DNA from: Niabella soli DSM 19437
GTDB taxonomy: Bacteria; Bacteroidota; Bacteroidia; Chitinophagales; Chitinophagaceae
Assembly (NCBI RefSeq): GCF_000243115.2
Contig: NZ_CP007035.1
Location: 992,001-1,056,000, forward strand
Reading direction: 5' to 3'
Length of the DNA stretch: 64,000 nucleotides
The translations under genes were made by a program, and so were the position numbers. Position 1 is the stretch's first letter. The number at the start of each line of letters is the position of its first letter. Below are positions 25,995 to 34,960 of the stretch, piece after piece. A model generated the notes under the pieces. The model was given only the letters and a program-made list of their open reading frames with translations. It ran no database searches and had not been told where the DNA came from.

Positions 25995-28445
25995 ATGAGA
26001 ATAATTCCTTTTTTAATTACAGCAACCATTACTGTTGCATTAACCGTACTGTTGAATCGCCCGTTGGGTGATAAAGTTCCGATGCCTGTCGGCAATTTTT
26101 TAAGTCCGCAATCCGGATTCTGGCAGAATGCAGAGGACACCTCGGCAACCTTTAATGCAGATCTTTCCTTTCCGGGATTGAAGGGAAAAGTTCAGGTGTA
26201 TTTTGATGCCCGTCTCGTGCCCCACGTGTTTGCGGAAAACGATGAAGACCTTTATTTTGTTCAGGGTTATTTGCATGCAAAGTTCCGGCTGTTTCAAATG
26301 GATCTGCAAACGAAGGCTGCCGAAGGAAGGGTAAGCGAAATAGCAGGCCCCAAGGCAATCAACTATGATAGAGAACAACGCCGGCTGGGGATGAAATACG
26401 CGGCGGAGAACTCGCTGGCAGTAATGGAAAAAGATCCAAAAGCCCGCGCAATATACACGGCTTATACAGCAGGCGTAAATGCCTATATTCACTCGCTGAC
26501 GGTAAAAGACCTTCCGCTTGAATATAAAATATTGAATTTTGCACCGGAAGAATGGACCAATCTGCGCACCGCATTACTGTTGAAAATGATGGCTAAAATG
26601 CTGGCTTCCGGAACGGAAAAAGATATGGCGTTGACGCGTCTGCATTCTATTTTTACCACCGATCAGCTCAATGCCCTGTATCCGCAAATTCCTGATTCAT
26701 TAAAACCAATTGTTCCACCGGGAACCGTTTTTGAAAAACCGGCGCTCGACCTAAAAGTCCCGGCAGGAGCAGATACGGCTTATTTTAAGGAACCCCATAA
26801 AGTAACGGCCTTTGAAGAACATACGCCGGATGTGGATAACGGGAGTAATAACTGGGTGGTGGCAGGCAGTAAAACGGCGAATAAGGCGCCAATCCTTTGT
26901 AATGATCCGCATCTGGAGTTATCGCTTCCTTCCATCTGGTACGAAATGCAATTGAGCACGCCTCAAAGCAAAGTGTATGGCGCCACACTCCCCGGCAGCC
27001 CGTATGTGATCATTGGTTTCAACGACAGCATCGCCTGGGGAGTGACCAACGCCCAGCGCGATGTGAAGGATTATTATGCTATAAAATTCAGGGATAATAC
27101 CCGTACTTCCTATTGGTTCAACAACCAATGGGAACCGGCGCAACAGCGGATTGAAGCCATAAAAGTGAAGGGGCAGCCTACCGTTTACGATACCGTTTCC
27201 TACACGGCTTTTGGCCCGGTTATGTATGATGCCAGTTTCAGGGATACGCTCAATCATAATAATGGCCTCGCCGTAAAATGGATGGCGCATCACACCGGCG
27301 ATGATGGCGGCGCTTTTTATTTTTTAAATCGCGCTAAGAATTATGACGATTATGCCAACGCGATAAAGTCTTTTGAGTGCCCGGGGCAGAATTTTGCTTT
27401 TGCCTCAAAATCAGGAACGATTGCGCTTTGGCAGCAGGGAAAATTTCCCGCCAGGTGGAACAACCAGGGGCTATATATAATGCCGGGAACCGATAGCAGC
27501 TACGATTGGCAGGGATACATTCCGCAAACAGAAAATCCGCACGCAGTGAATCCGGAACGGGGGTATTTGTTTAGTGCGAACCAACGCCCGGCCGATGCGG
27601 CTTATCCATACTTTATTCCAGGTGCTTATATTACGCCACGGGCAAGGGCGATTGACTGGTATCTGAGCCGGGACAATAATATCACCGTCCAAACAATGAT
27701 GGATCTGCAGAACAATTATTTTAATATTACGGCAAGGGATATGGTATCCCTGCTAATCCGGTACACAGATCCGGAAAAGCTGACTCCTGAAGCGCAAAAG
27801 TATTTTGAAATGGTAAAGGGATGGGATCTTTTTGCCGGGCCGGCTTCATTGGGACAAACAATTTATCAGTGCTGGATGGATTCGTTGTCTACCGGCATCT
27901 GGCAGGATGACATAGACAAGGCAGGGTTCAAGGCTGAATTACCGGCCGAAGAGACCTTGATGGAACTCTTAAAGAAGGATTCTACTGTTTTGGGCTTTGT
28001 TGATAATGTAAATGCACCGGAACGGCAAACGATTCATACCGTAGTTACAGATGCTTTAAATAAGACCGCAGTAGTTATGACACGGGCCGAAAAAGAAGGC
28101 CGGTTGCAATGGGCGAAATTCAAAGGGGTAACGATCTATCATTTACTTAAAGACGCCTTATTGCCTTTTGCGCGCACGGAGCTTAATGTAGGCGGTTGGG
28201 GCAATACCATCAATGCTGTTAAAAAAAGTCATGGTCCCAGTTGGCGGATGATCGTACAACTGAGCACGCCTACGGAAGCATATGGCGTCTACCCGGGCGG
28301 ACAGAGCGGCAATCCCGGAAGCCGGTTTTATGACAACGCGGTAGATACCTGGGCTTCCGGACAATATTACCAGCTTTGGCTAATGAGCCAGGAGGAGCGG
28401 GGAGATGCGCGCGTCAAATGGATCATGAATTTTTCAAAAGGTTAG
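25995..28445 (+). CDS. Penicillin acylase family protein (Ntn hydrolase)
   Basis: This protein has 816 residues from the ATG at 25995 (MRIIPFLITATITVALTVLL, signal or anchor helix). It resembles aculeacin/penicillin G acylases: an alpha-chain with VYFDARLVPHVFAENDEDL and GYLHAKFRLFQMD, a spacer, and the beta-chain start at DNGSNNWVVAGSKT, where the Ser (residue 284) becomes the N-terminal nucleophile after self-cleavage. CNDPHLELSLPSIWYEM and the C-terminal VYPGGQSGNPGS support the family. Substrates could be N-acyl compounds such as acyl-homoserine lactones or lipopeptides; this is not decidable from sequence. Confidence 0.92.
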   Translation: MRIIPFLITATITVALTVLLNRPLGDKVPMPVGNFLSPQSGFWQNAEDTSATFNADLSFPGLKGKVQVYFDARLVPHVFAENDEDLYFVQGYLHAKFRLFQMDLQTKAAEGRVSEIAGPKAINYDREQRRLGMKYAAENSLAVMEKDPKARAIYTAYTAGVNAYIHSLTVKDLPLEYKILNFAPEEWTNLRTALLLKMMAKMLASGTEKDMALTRLHSIFTTDQLNALYPQIPDSLKPIVPPGTVFEKPALDLKVPAGADTAYFKEPHKVTAFEEHTPDVDNGSNNWVVAGSKTANKAPILCNDPHLELSLPSIWYEMQLSTPQSKVYGATLPGSPYVIIGFNDSIAWGVTNAQRDVKDYYAIKFRDNTRTSYWFNNQWEPAQQRIEAIKVKGQPTVYDTVSYTAFGPVMYDASFRDTLNHNNGLAVKWMAHHTGDDGGAFYFLNRAKNYDDYANAIKSFECPGQNFAFASKSGTIALWQQGKFPARWNNQGLYIMPGTDSSYDWQGYIPQTENPHAVNPERGYLFSANQRPADAAYPYFIPGAYITPRARAIDWYLSRDNNITVQTMMDLQNNYFNITARDMVSLLIRYTDPEKLTPEAQKYFEMVKGWDLFAGPASLGQTIYQCWMDSLSTGIWQDDIDKAGFKAELPAEETLMELLKKDSTVLGFVDNVNAPERQTIHTVVTDALNKTAVVMTRAEKEGRLQWAKFKGVTIYHLLKDALLPFARTELNVGGWGNTINAVKKSHGPSWRMIVQLSTPTEAYGVYPGGQSGNPGSRFYDNAVDTWASGQYYQLWLMSQEERGDARVKWIMNFSKG

Positions 28446-28559
28446 GTTATTATCATCATTCCGACCGGAGTTTTGCCAAAAGCAAAACGGGCGGAGGATT
28501 CTCCTGCTGGTGGAACGAAAAAATAATAGCCTGTCAATAAACAGTGAAACGAATATAAA

Positions 28560-28913
28560 ATGAAATTTTTCGCAAGTATCCTGCTTATCGCTTTGTTATC
28601 CTATATCAGTGGTGTATATTTTCCCTGGTGGACGATCGCCATCGTTGGGTTTCTTGTTATATTGTTATTGCCACAACCGCCTGTCAGTGCTTTTCTTTCC
28701 GGGTTTATTGCCGTGTTTTTATTATGGACGGTTTTGGCTGCCCTGATCAATACTGCAAACGGCGGCATACTGGCCGGCCGCATTGGCCTGTTATTGGGAA
28801 TTGGAAAAAGCCCGGTAGCCTTAGCGCTTATTACCGGGGTAATAGGCGGGTTGGTTACCGGGCTTGCTGCTTTGAGTGCCGCTTATTTAAGACAGACACC
28901 CATTCAGAAATAA
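28560..28913 (+). CDS. Small four-helix membrane protein of unknown function
   Basis: This 117-residue protein is almost entirely hydrophobic, with about four predicted membrane helices (ILLIALLSYISGVYF, IAIVGFLVILLLP, FIAVFLLWTVLAALI, ALITGVIGGLVTGLAALSA). The loop NTANGGILAGRIGLLLGIGK is short. I do not recognise a family. It ends one base before the converging BlaR1-type gene. A hairpin GTTTTGC/GCAAAAC lies upstream at about 28471-28489. Confidence 0.7.
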   Translation: MKFFASILLIALLSYISGVYFPWWTIAIVGFLVILLLPQPPVSAFLSGFIAVFLLWTVLAALINTANGGILAGRIGLLLGIGKSPVALALITGVIGGLVTGLAALSAAYLRQTPIQK

Positions 28914-28914
28914 G

Positions 28915-30381
28915 TTATTGAGTTACCTGGAAGGTTATCGGCTGCTTTCTATAAGCTTTTACCTTACGGTGGTTTTGTTCGGCAGGGTTCCATTTGCCGG
29001 AAAGTTTGATTACCCGTATGGCTTCCTGGGCAATGCCAAATCCCGGATCTTTAATGCACTTAATATCACTTACAGAACCATTCCTGGAAACAACGAATTG
29101 AACTACCGCTTGATAATTTCCAGGTTGGGCGCCATTATTTTTAGGTACAGCCCCGTTGAGATTGCTCATTAAAAACCTGGCCCATTCTCCCGGGTAAAAG
29201 GCCTCCTTCTCCACTTTTGTAAAAATCTCCGGTTCTGTTTTTGCTGCGGGAACTGTATCGGCGGGAGATGGCATAGCTATCTGGCGTATGTTTTCCAGGC
29301 CGGGTACCTGGATTTTTATTTCTCTCTCGGGCAAATTGGTTATTACCGATGGTTGCTTATCTTTTGGTTTGGGTTTTACTGTATTAAGCTCACGGGCCGC
29401 TAATACAGTAGCCGTTGGTTGTGGCGGGTTCTCGTTTTCATTATTTAGGATAGTGTTGTGGCTGTCGGCTGCAACTGTTTTTGTTATTGCGGCAATCGAA
29501 TGTTCCAGGTAGGTGAACGAAAACAGCAGGGTGGCAACGGCCAGGAGGGGCAATACCATTAGCTTTCTAAGGTATTGAAATGCGGGTTTGTTGTTTTTTG
29601 TAAGCATGGTTATTCTTCTTTTTAATTGGTTGGTGAAAAAAGGATTGATTAATTTACGGGAGTGGCCGGCGCTCATAGCATGGCGCACCAGCAACTCTGC
29701 ATATTGATATTTATTATTCTTTTGGGCTGCGTATTGATCGGCTAGGAATTCATGGGTAGTCCTTAATTCTTTTCTTACCAGGTAAAACACGGGATTAAAC
29801 CATAGCAATGCGATAACGGTTTCAATAAAAAGCAAATCCAGGCTATGCCGGTGCCTGACATGATACGCTTCGTGATCGAATAACTGTTTCCCGGTGTCGG
29901 TATGTACATCTGTTCCCGGATCCCAGAAGATCCATTTGAAAAAGGAGAAGGGCACATCGGCATTCCTGCATTCGATAAGCAGCAAGCCATCTGTTTTTTT
30001 TACAGCATGATGCCGCCTTAACCGTACAATGGTACCCAATGCTATTGCGATCCTTATGAGAAAAACCAGAACGATCAACCCATATAAAAAGGATCCCGCA
30101 TAACGGCCGGTAAACCCCACGCGCTGGCGACTGGTAACAACCACCTCCGGAAGGGTAACCGAAAACTGATTTAATCTATGAAAAGAGCTGGCGATACTTA
30201 GCGCCAGTTCATTCTGCAGCGGCAGCGTAAACCGCAGCAAAGGCAGTAAAAAACTCAGGGGAACAAGTGCCAGCAGGTAAAAGCGGTTATATTGATGAAA
30301 CCGCTCATTCCTTAAGATCAAATGGTAATAGCTGTAAAGCAGCACGGAACAGCCCGTTACCTGGAGGATATAGGCAAGCAT
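28915..30381 (-). CDS. BlaR1/MecR1-type M56 peptidase with C-terminal TonB-like domain
   Basis: This 488-residue membrane protein has four predicted helices and an M56 zinc peptidase site HEAYH (HExxH) between helices 3 and 4, with EFLADQYA as the likely third-ligand region. A further helix (LPLLAVATLLFSFTYLE) leads to a Pro/Lys-rich linker and a C-terminal domain (NYQAVVQFVVSRNGSVSDIK and IRVIKLSGKWNPAEQNHRKV) of the TonB energy-transducer type. It lacks the penicillin-binding sensor of true BlaR1. With the BlaI-type repressor 4 bases upstream it forms a signal/proteolysis pair. No beta-lactamase is adjacent. Confidence 0.88.
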   Translation of the reverse strand: MLAYILQVTGCSVLLYSYYHLILRNERFHQYNRFYLLALVPLSFLLPLLRFTLPLQNELALSIASSFHRLNQFSVTLPEVVVTSRQRVGFTGRYAGSFLYGLIVLVFLIRIAIALGTIVRLRRHHAVKKTDGLLLIECRNADVPFSFFKWIFWDPGTDVHTDTGKQLFDHEAYHVRHRHSLDLLFIETVIALLWFNPVFYLVRKELRTTHEFLADQYAAQKNNKYQYAELLVRHAMSAGHSRKLINPFFTNQLKRRITMLTKNNKPAFQYLRKLMVLPLLAVATLLFSFTYLEHSIAAITKTVAADSHNTILNNENENPPQPTATVLAARELNTVKPKPKDKQPSVITNLPEREIKIQVPGLENIRQIAMPSPADTVPAAKTEPEIFTKVEKEAFYPGEWARFLMSNLNGAVPKNNGAQPGNYQAVVQFVVSRNGSVSDIKCIKDPGFGIAQEAIRVIKLSGKWNPAEQNHRKVKAYRKQPITFQVTQ

Positions 30382-30385
30382 AACT

Positions 30386-30757
30386 TTAATTTTTGGATTG
30401 TTGCTGATTTTTTATTTGTTGCAGTAACGCTTCCAGCTCACTAACACTTAAATTGTTCTCCTTTACCATAAAAGAAACCACGTTACTAAAAGAACCGTCG
30501 AAATATCCTTTTACCATCTGTTTGATCGTTCTTTTCGAATACGCATCCTTGCTTACAGCGGCTACATATTGGTGTTGGCGGCCAAATACGTTTACCGTTA
30601 CAAATTCTTTTTCCACCAGGATCTTTAAAATGGTGGCCACAGTATTCTGATGTGGCTTGGGCAAAGGCAGTACCTCCAGCAACTCCCTCAAAAACATCGG
30701 CCCGTTCTGCCAGAGCGCCTGCATGATCTGTTCTTCGGCTTTTGTCAGTTGTTTCAT
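30386..30757 (-). CDS. BlaI/MecI-family transcriptional repressor
   Basis: This 123-residue winged-helix repressor has LTKAEEQIMQALWQNGPMFL, then HQNTVATILKILVEKEFVTV as recognition helix and wing, and a C-terminal dimer region (VVSFMVKENNLSVSELEALL). Members of this family bind palindromic operators as dimers and are inactivated by proteolysis triggered by the M56 partner, which lies immediately downstream. Two 16-base palindromes lie in its promoter region (30790-30825), consistent with autoregulation. Confidence 0.93.
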   Translation of the reverse strand: MKQLTKAEEQIMQALWQNGPMFLRELLEVLPLPKPHQNTVATILKILVEKEFVTVNVFGRQHQYVAAVSKDAYSKRTIKQMVKGYFDGSFSNVVSFMVKENNLSVSELEALLQQIKNQQQSKN

Positions 30758-30789
30758 ACTATTTTTTTTTAACTATACCAGCAAGGTAA

Positions 30790-30825
30790 AACTAATTATT
30801 TAGTTTAACAACTATTTTTTTAGTT
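30790..30825 (-). promoter_or_regulatory. Twin palindromic operators upstream of blaI-type gene
   Basis: AACTAATTATTTAGTT (30790-30805) is a perfect inverted repeat of AACTAA with a four-base centre. AACTATTTTTTTAGTT (30810-30825) is a second copy with one mismatch. The centres are 20 bases apart, about two helical turns. They overlap the likely promoter (coding strand TAGTTTTA as -7 box), the arrangement expected for a BlaI-type repressor. Confidence 0.65.
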
Positions 30826-31033
30826 ATACTTTTTGGCTAATGGCCTGGTCTCACGGATGCGACAGATTTGCACGGAAGTTTAGGGCCGTTTCGGTGACAA
30901 AACTCACCCTCAGCTCCTCCATTTGGCCATTCATTAACAATCACTTACCTTAGCAGCGAAATTTGGTGCAGCCTGCAACTGTCCAATTAATTTTAATTTT
31001 CACGTACCGCGTGAATCAAATTTCAGAAAACTA

Positions 31034-32065
31034 ATGACATTACATAATCGTATTTCACGAAGGGAACTTAAGGAGCGCATTTTAAATGACCCAACTCCGC
31101 GTACCACCATTTCCTTCTATCGTTATTTTAAAGTGACTGATCCAGGGGCTTTTCGCAATGCCCTTTATAAGTCTTTTGAAAAGATTGGAGTGTTGGGGCG
31201 TATTTATATAGCGTCAGAAGGCATTAATGCTCAAATAAGTGTTCCATCGCACAACCTGGACCTGTTAAAAGGCGTCTTGGGTGAGATGGAGGGCCTGAAA
31301 GCGCTGCGGTTAAATATTGCCGTGGATGACGATGGCAAATCGTTTTATGTGCTCGACATAAAAGTGCGTGAAAAAATAGTTGCGGATGGAATAAACGACC
31401 CTGATTTCGATATGTCAAACAACGGAAAGTATGTAAATGCTGCCGAGTTTAATGATTTAACAAACCATTCAGATACGATCGTTATTGATATGCGGAATCA
31501 CTATGAATATGAAGTGGGGCATTTTGAAAACGCGCTTGAAATACCGAGTGACACCTTTCGCGATCAGTTGCCCATGGCTGTGGATATGATGCAGGAACAT
31601 ATGGATAAAAATATCATCATGTACTGCACCGGCGGCATCCGTTGTGAAAAAGCATCTGCCTACCTGCTGCATAAAGGATTCAGGAATGTGTATCATTTGG
31701 AGGGTGGTATCATCAATTATGTACGGCAGGCAAAAGCCCGGGGGATCGAAAATAAATTTCGTGGCAAAAATTTTGTGTTTGATCAGCGGTTAGGGGAACG
31801 GGTTACCGATGAAATAATCGCTCACTGCCACCAATGTGGCAAACCTGCCGATACGCATGTGAACTGTGTAAATGACGCCTGTCACCTGTTATTTATTCAG
31901 TGCGAGGAATGCAGGAAAACGTATGATGGATGTTGCAGTGAGGAATGCCGCGATTTTATTCATCTTCCGGAAGCTGAGCAAAAAGAGCAACGAAAAGGGG
32001 TCGACCTGGGGAGAAATGTCTTCAATAAGTCACGGTCCCGTTTGAAAAACTTGACTAAATCATAA
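31034..32065 (+). CDS. trhO: tRNA uridine(34) hydroxylase TrhO (rhodanese-like)
   Basis: This 343-residue protein forms 5-hydroxyuridine at the wobble position of some tRNAs. The N-terminal acylphosphatase-like domain ([30 protein letters not shown]) precedes the rhodanese domain with [20 protein letters not shown] and the active-site loop [17 protein letters not shown]-terminal Cys-rich segment has [14 protein letters not shown] and [17 protein letters not shown]. The length and layout match YceA/TrhO. It appears monocistronic. Confidence 0.92.
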   Translation: MTLHNRISRRELKERILNDPTPRTTISFYRYFKVTDPGAFRNALYKSFEKIGVLGRIYIASEGINAQISVPSHNLDLLKGVLGEMEGLKALRLNIAVDDDGKSFYVLDIKVREKIVADGINDPDFDMSNNGKYVNAAEFNDLTNHSDTIVIDMRNHYEYEVGHFENALEIPSDTFRDQLPMAVDMMQEHMDKNIIMYCTGGIRCEKASAYLLHKGFRNVYHLEGGIINYVRQAKARGIENKFRGKNFVFDQRLGERVTDEIIAHCHQCGKPADTHVNCVNDACHLLFIQCEECRKTYDGCCSEECRDFIHLPEAEQKEQRKGVDLGRNVFNKSRSRLKNLTKS

Positions 32066-32153
32066 TACTCATTTAAACCGGATAAAATATTTTTTTATTC
32101 ATTTGTTACGAAAACGCTAAAACCTACGTCAGAAATATTCAAAAACGTTTTTT

Positions 32154-32330
32154 ATGAAACGAATACTCTCTATCCTTTTACTGGTTTTTCTTGCAGCTAT
32201 ACCATCCATGCTATTTTTAGCATCACATCAGGTTAATGAACAAAACAGGACCATTGTTTTAAAGCGCAATCACGTTAAAGAGCGGCTTTCGCCAGGCATT
32301 ATCTTATCTTCCAACCTGATGTCGGAATAA
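32154..32330 (+). CDS. Small secreted or membrane-anchored peptide (58 residues)
   Basis: A short frame starts at ATG 32154 and encodes MKRILSILLLVFLAAIPSML followed by a polar tail rich in Asn, Arg and Lys, ending LSPGIILSSNLMSE. The start looks like a good signal peptide or single membrane anchor. I recognise no family. It lies alone between trhO and the ndk terminator, so it could be real, but codon evidence is thin at this length. Confidence 0.5.
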   Translation: MKRILSILLLVFLAAIPSMLFLASHQVNEQNRTIVLKRNHVKERLSPGIILSSNLMSE

Positions 32331-32348
32331 AGATTACTCAATTATACC

Positions 32349-32376
32349 AAAAAAAACCGGCCATGCTGACCGGTTA
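32349..32376 (-). terminator. Intrinsic terminator of ndk
   Basis: Read on the minus strand, AACCGG and CCGGTT pair around a nine-base loop and are followed by a run of eight T residues. It lies 28 bases past the ndk stop codon. Confidence 0.8.
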
Positions 32377-32403
32377 CTGATATTCCTGAATAAACTGCTG
32401 CTG

Positions 32404-32820
32404 TTAAATCCGCTCCAGGCCATTAAAGAAAAAATCTCCTTCAATTTTTGCGTTTTCATCGCTGTCGCTGCCATGTACAGCATTCTCACCTAAAGAAGTT
32501 GCGTACAATTTACGGATAGTGCCTTCCGCCGCCTTAGCGGGATCTGTAGCGCCGATCAATTCTCTGAAGGCTGTAACTGCATTATCTTTTTCGAGGATAG
32601 CAGCAATAATAGGGCCGCTGCTCATAAAGGCAACCAGTTCTCCGTAAAAAGGTCTTTCTTTATGTACCGCATAAAACTCGCCCGCTTTTTCTGCAGAAAG
32701 CCTGGTAGCTTTCAGGGCTACGATCCGGTATCCTTCTTTAATAAACCGATCAATAATTACCCCTGCGTGGCCGTTTTTCATTGCGTCAGGTTTGATCATG
32801 GTAAAAGTACGATTGCTCAT
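32404..32820 (-). CDS. ndk: Nucleoside diphosphate kinase
   Basis: This 138-residue enzyme transfers the gamma phosphate from ATP to nucleoside diphosphates. [17 protein letters not shown] forms the start of the fold, and [21 protein letters not shown] and the active-site His in [10 protein letters not shown] are all present. It is divergent from nrnA. A Bacteroidota-type promoter (-33 TTTG, -7 TAAATTTG) lies just upstream and a terminator just downstream, so it is a single-gene unit. Confidence 0.97.
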   Translation of the reverse strand: MSNRTFTMIKPDAMKNGHAGVIIDRFIKEGYRIVALKATRLSAEKAGEFYAVHKERPFYGELVAFMSSGPIIAAILEKDNAVTAFRELIGATDPAKAAEGTIRKLYATSLGENAVHGSDSDENAKIEGDFFFNGLERI

Positions 32821-32846
32821 ATTTGCTTTAAATTTAATTTGGGGTG

Positions 32847-32875
32847 CAAATTTAGGAAAAATCGACTAGTTCAAA
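32847..32875 (-). promoter_or_regulatory. Promoter of ndk
   Basis: On the minus strand, TTTG (32875-32872) is followed after 17 bases by TAAATTTG (32854-32847), fitting the Bacteroidota -33/-7 consensus. It lies 26 bases before the ndk ATG. Confidence 0.6.
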
Positions 32876-32903
32876 TCACAGATTTACCTATTTTTGCGCC
32901 TCA

Positions 32904-33911
32904 TTGAAATCAATAGCAGATATATTTCCATTATTAGAACGGCCGGCAGCAGTGGTTATTACCATGCACCAGAAGCCGGATGCCGATGCGATGGGTTCAT
33001 CGCTGGCGTTAAAAGGCTACCTGGAAAAGCTGGGGCATACGGTAACCGTGGTGTCGCCAACTAACTGGGCCAACTGGCTGAACTGGATGCCGGGTGTGGC
33101 AACAGTGCTCAATTATGATAAAGAAAAAGAAAAAGCCCAGGCAGCTTTAGCAACTGCAGGTTATCTTTTTTGCCTGGATTTCAATATTTTTCACCGCACC
33201 AAGAATTTCGCGCAGGATCTTTATAATGCTACCTGTAAAAAGGTTTTGATTGACCACCACCAGGAGCCCGATGTACATTCTTTCGATTTTGGGATCAGTA
33301 ATGTAAAGAAAAGCTCTACCTGCGAAATGATTTACGATTTTATTGTTGCCGCCGGGCATATGGAGCTACTGGATACAGATATCAGCTCCTGTTTATATGC
33401 AGGCGTGGTTGCCGATACGGGTTCATTCCGTTTTGAGGCCACAACGCCGGGGGTGCACCGGATGGTGGCCAATCTGATGGAAAAGGGAATTAATCATCCG
33501 AAGATATTCAGTCAGTTGTATGATAATTTCCTTGAAAACCGGCTGCGTTTTATGGGGAATATGTTTAGCCACCGGCTGGAATTTTTTTATGAGTATAACA
33601 CGGCGCTGATTGTTATACCTAAATATGATTTGTTAAAATATGAAATAAAGACCGGCGATACGGAAGGTCTTGTTAATTTTCCACTTTCCGTACAGGGGAT
33701 CAAATTAGCTGCTATCGTAATTGACCGGGAGGAAGAACGCAAGTGGAGTTTCAGAAGTAAGGATACTTTTGACTGCAACAGTTTTGCCCGGAAATATTTT
33801 AATGGCGGCGGGCATTTCAACGCGTCGGGGGGAGGTACAAAAGATTCATTGCAGGAAACCGTCGAAAAATTTAGAAACGCATTAAAAGAGAACAAAGATT
33901 TATTACAATAA
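32904..33911 (+). CDS. nrnA: DHH-DHHA1 phosphoesterase (NrnA-like oligoribonuclease/pAp phosphatase)
   Basis: This 335-residue cytoplasmic enzyme likely removes mononucleotides from short RNAs and dephosphorylates pAp. MHQKPDADAMGSSLAL carries the first metal Asp residues, LCFLDF-type LFCLDFNIF the second, and VLIDHHQEP is the DHH motif. VVADTGSFRFEATTP and the C-terminal GGGHFNASGG (DHHA1) complete the set. It starts at TTG 32904. The FKBP lipoprotein genes follow in the same direction after 23 bases, a layout I recall from other Bacteroidota. Confidence 0.9.
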   Translation: MKSIADIFPLLERPAAVVITMHQKPDADAMGSSLALKGYLEKLGHTVTVVSPTNWANWLNWMPGVATVLNYDKEKEKAQAALATAGYLFCLDFNIFHRTKNFAQDLYNATCKKVLIDHHQEPDVHSFDFGISNVKKSSTCEMIYDFIVAAGHMELLDTDISSCLYAGVVADTGSFRFEATTPGVHRMVANLMEKGINHPKIFSQLYDNFLENRLRFMGNMFSHRLEFFYEYNTALIVIPKYDLLKYEIKTGDTEGLVNFPLSVQGIKLAAIVIDREEERKWSFRSKDTFDCNSFARKYFNGGGHFNASGGGTKDSLQETVEKFRNALKENKDLLQ

Positions 33912-33934
33912 AAAAATAACAACAAACACAAACA

Positions 33935-34942
33935 ATGAAACAATTAAAAACGTTGAGCCTGATCATACTTGCTGTTACGGCTTTTACAGCTTGCAAAAAT
34001 GCAGACTATCAGAAGTCGCCGGGCGGACTGATGTATAAACTTGTTAGGGGAGAGGGGAAAGACTCTTTAAAACAGGGCGATATAATGAAGTTATATGTTA
34101 CGCAAAAAATATCCGGTTCGAAAGATACTTTGCTGATGGACAATTATTCCACCATGCCTCAGTATATGCCGTTTCAGGCTGTAATGCCGGGCCAGGGCGA
34201 TTATAACCCGATGGAGCTGGTAGCTAAAATGCACAAAGGAGACAGCCTTATTTTATTTGTATACGTTGATTCACTGATAAAAAAAGGCATCTTCCAGGAA
34301 GCGCAATTGCCTCCGTTTATTAAAAAAGGCGACCGTTATTTTATGACCTTTAAACTGGCAGATATATTTAAGAACGACAGCCTTGCACGTCTTGACCAGC
34401 AGAAAGAAGGGGAAGCTTACCAGAAAAGAGAAATTGAAAAGAACCGTGCAGATTCTATAGCTTTTGAAAAATCCGGAGCTAAAGAAAAACAGATCAGCCA
34501 GGTGCAGGATTACCTGAAAAGCAAAAATATTACTGCTATTAAAACCCCGATGGGCACTTTTGTAAAAGTGGATAAGCCCGGAGACGGCGCACCGGTGACA
34601 GACGGCAAATTTGCTACCGTTACTTATAATGGTAAGCATCTGTTAACCGACAGTTCTTTCCAGGCAAGCAGCTTTACTGTGCCCATTGGCCAGGGAGGTA
34701 GCATACCTGGTTTTGAAGATGGATTAAAACAATTTAAGAAAGGCGGCAAAGGGGTTATTTATATTCCGGGCTTCCTGGGATATGGTAAAAATCCTCCTCC
34801 CGGATCTCCGTTTAAAGAATATGAACCGCTTTATTTCGAAGTGGAAGTAACAAATGTTACCGATACGATGCCACAGCAGCGTCCTCCCGTTGTTGCGGCA
34901 CCCAACCCGGCACAAAACGAAGCGAAAAAAACAAAGAAATAA
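33935..34942 (+). CDS. FKBP-type peptidyl-prolyl isomerase lipoprotein (copy 1)
   Basis: This 335-residue lipoprotein has signal LIILAVTAFTACKNADY (lipobox TAC). The N-terminal half (GLMYKLVRGEGKDSLKQGD, DYNPMELVAKMHKGDSLILF, PPFIKKGDRYFMTFKLADI) is a degenerate FKBP-like domain. The C-terminal half (VTDGKFATVTYNGKHLLTD, PIGQGGSIPGFEDGLKQFKK, GKGVIYIPGFLGYGKNPPP) is the likely catalytic FKBP domain. It probably helps fold periplasmic or surface proteins. A paralogue follows 6 bases downstream, and nrnA precedes it. Confidence 0.9.
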   Translation: MKQLKTLSLIILAVTAFTACKNADYQKSPGGLMYKLVRGEGKDSLKQGDIMKLYVTQKISGSKDTLLMDNYSTMPQYMPFQAVMPGQGDYNPMELVAKMHKGDSLILFVYVDSLIKKGIFQEAQLPPFIKKGDRYFMTFKLADIFKNDSLARLDQQKEGEAYQKREIEKNRADSIAFEKSGAKEKQISQVQDYLKSKNITAIKTPMGTFVKVDKPGDGAPVTDGKFATVTYNGKHLLTDSSFQASSFTVPIGQGGSIPGFEDGLKQFKKGGKGVIYIPGFLGYGKNPPPGSPFKEYEPLYFEVEVTNVTDTMPQQRPPVVAAPNPAQNEAKKTKK

Positions 34943-34960
34943 TAAGTAATGGAAGCAAAA

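Noticed and set aside
28915-30757. Beta-lactam resistance locus
   Set aside because: The BlaR1/BlaI-type pair has no beta-lactamase or penicillin-binding sensor domain; the penicillin acylase family gene nearby is a broad Ntn-hydrolase family and not evidence for resistance.
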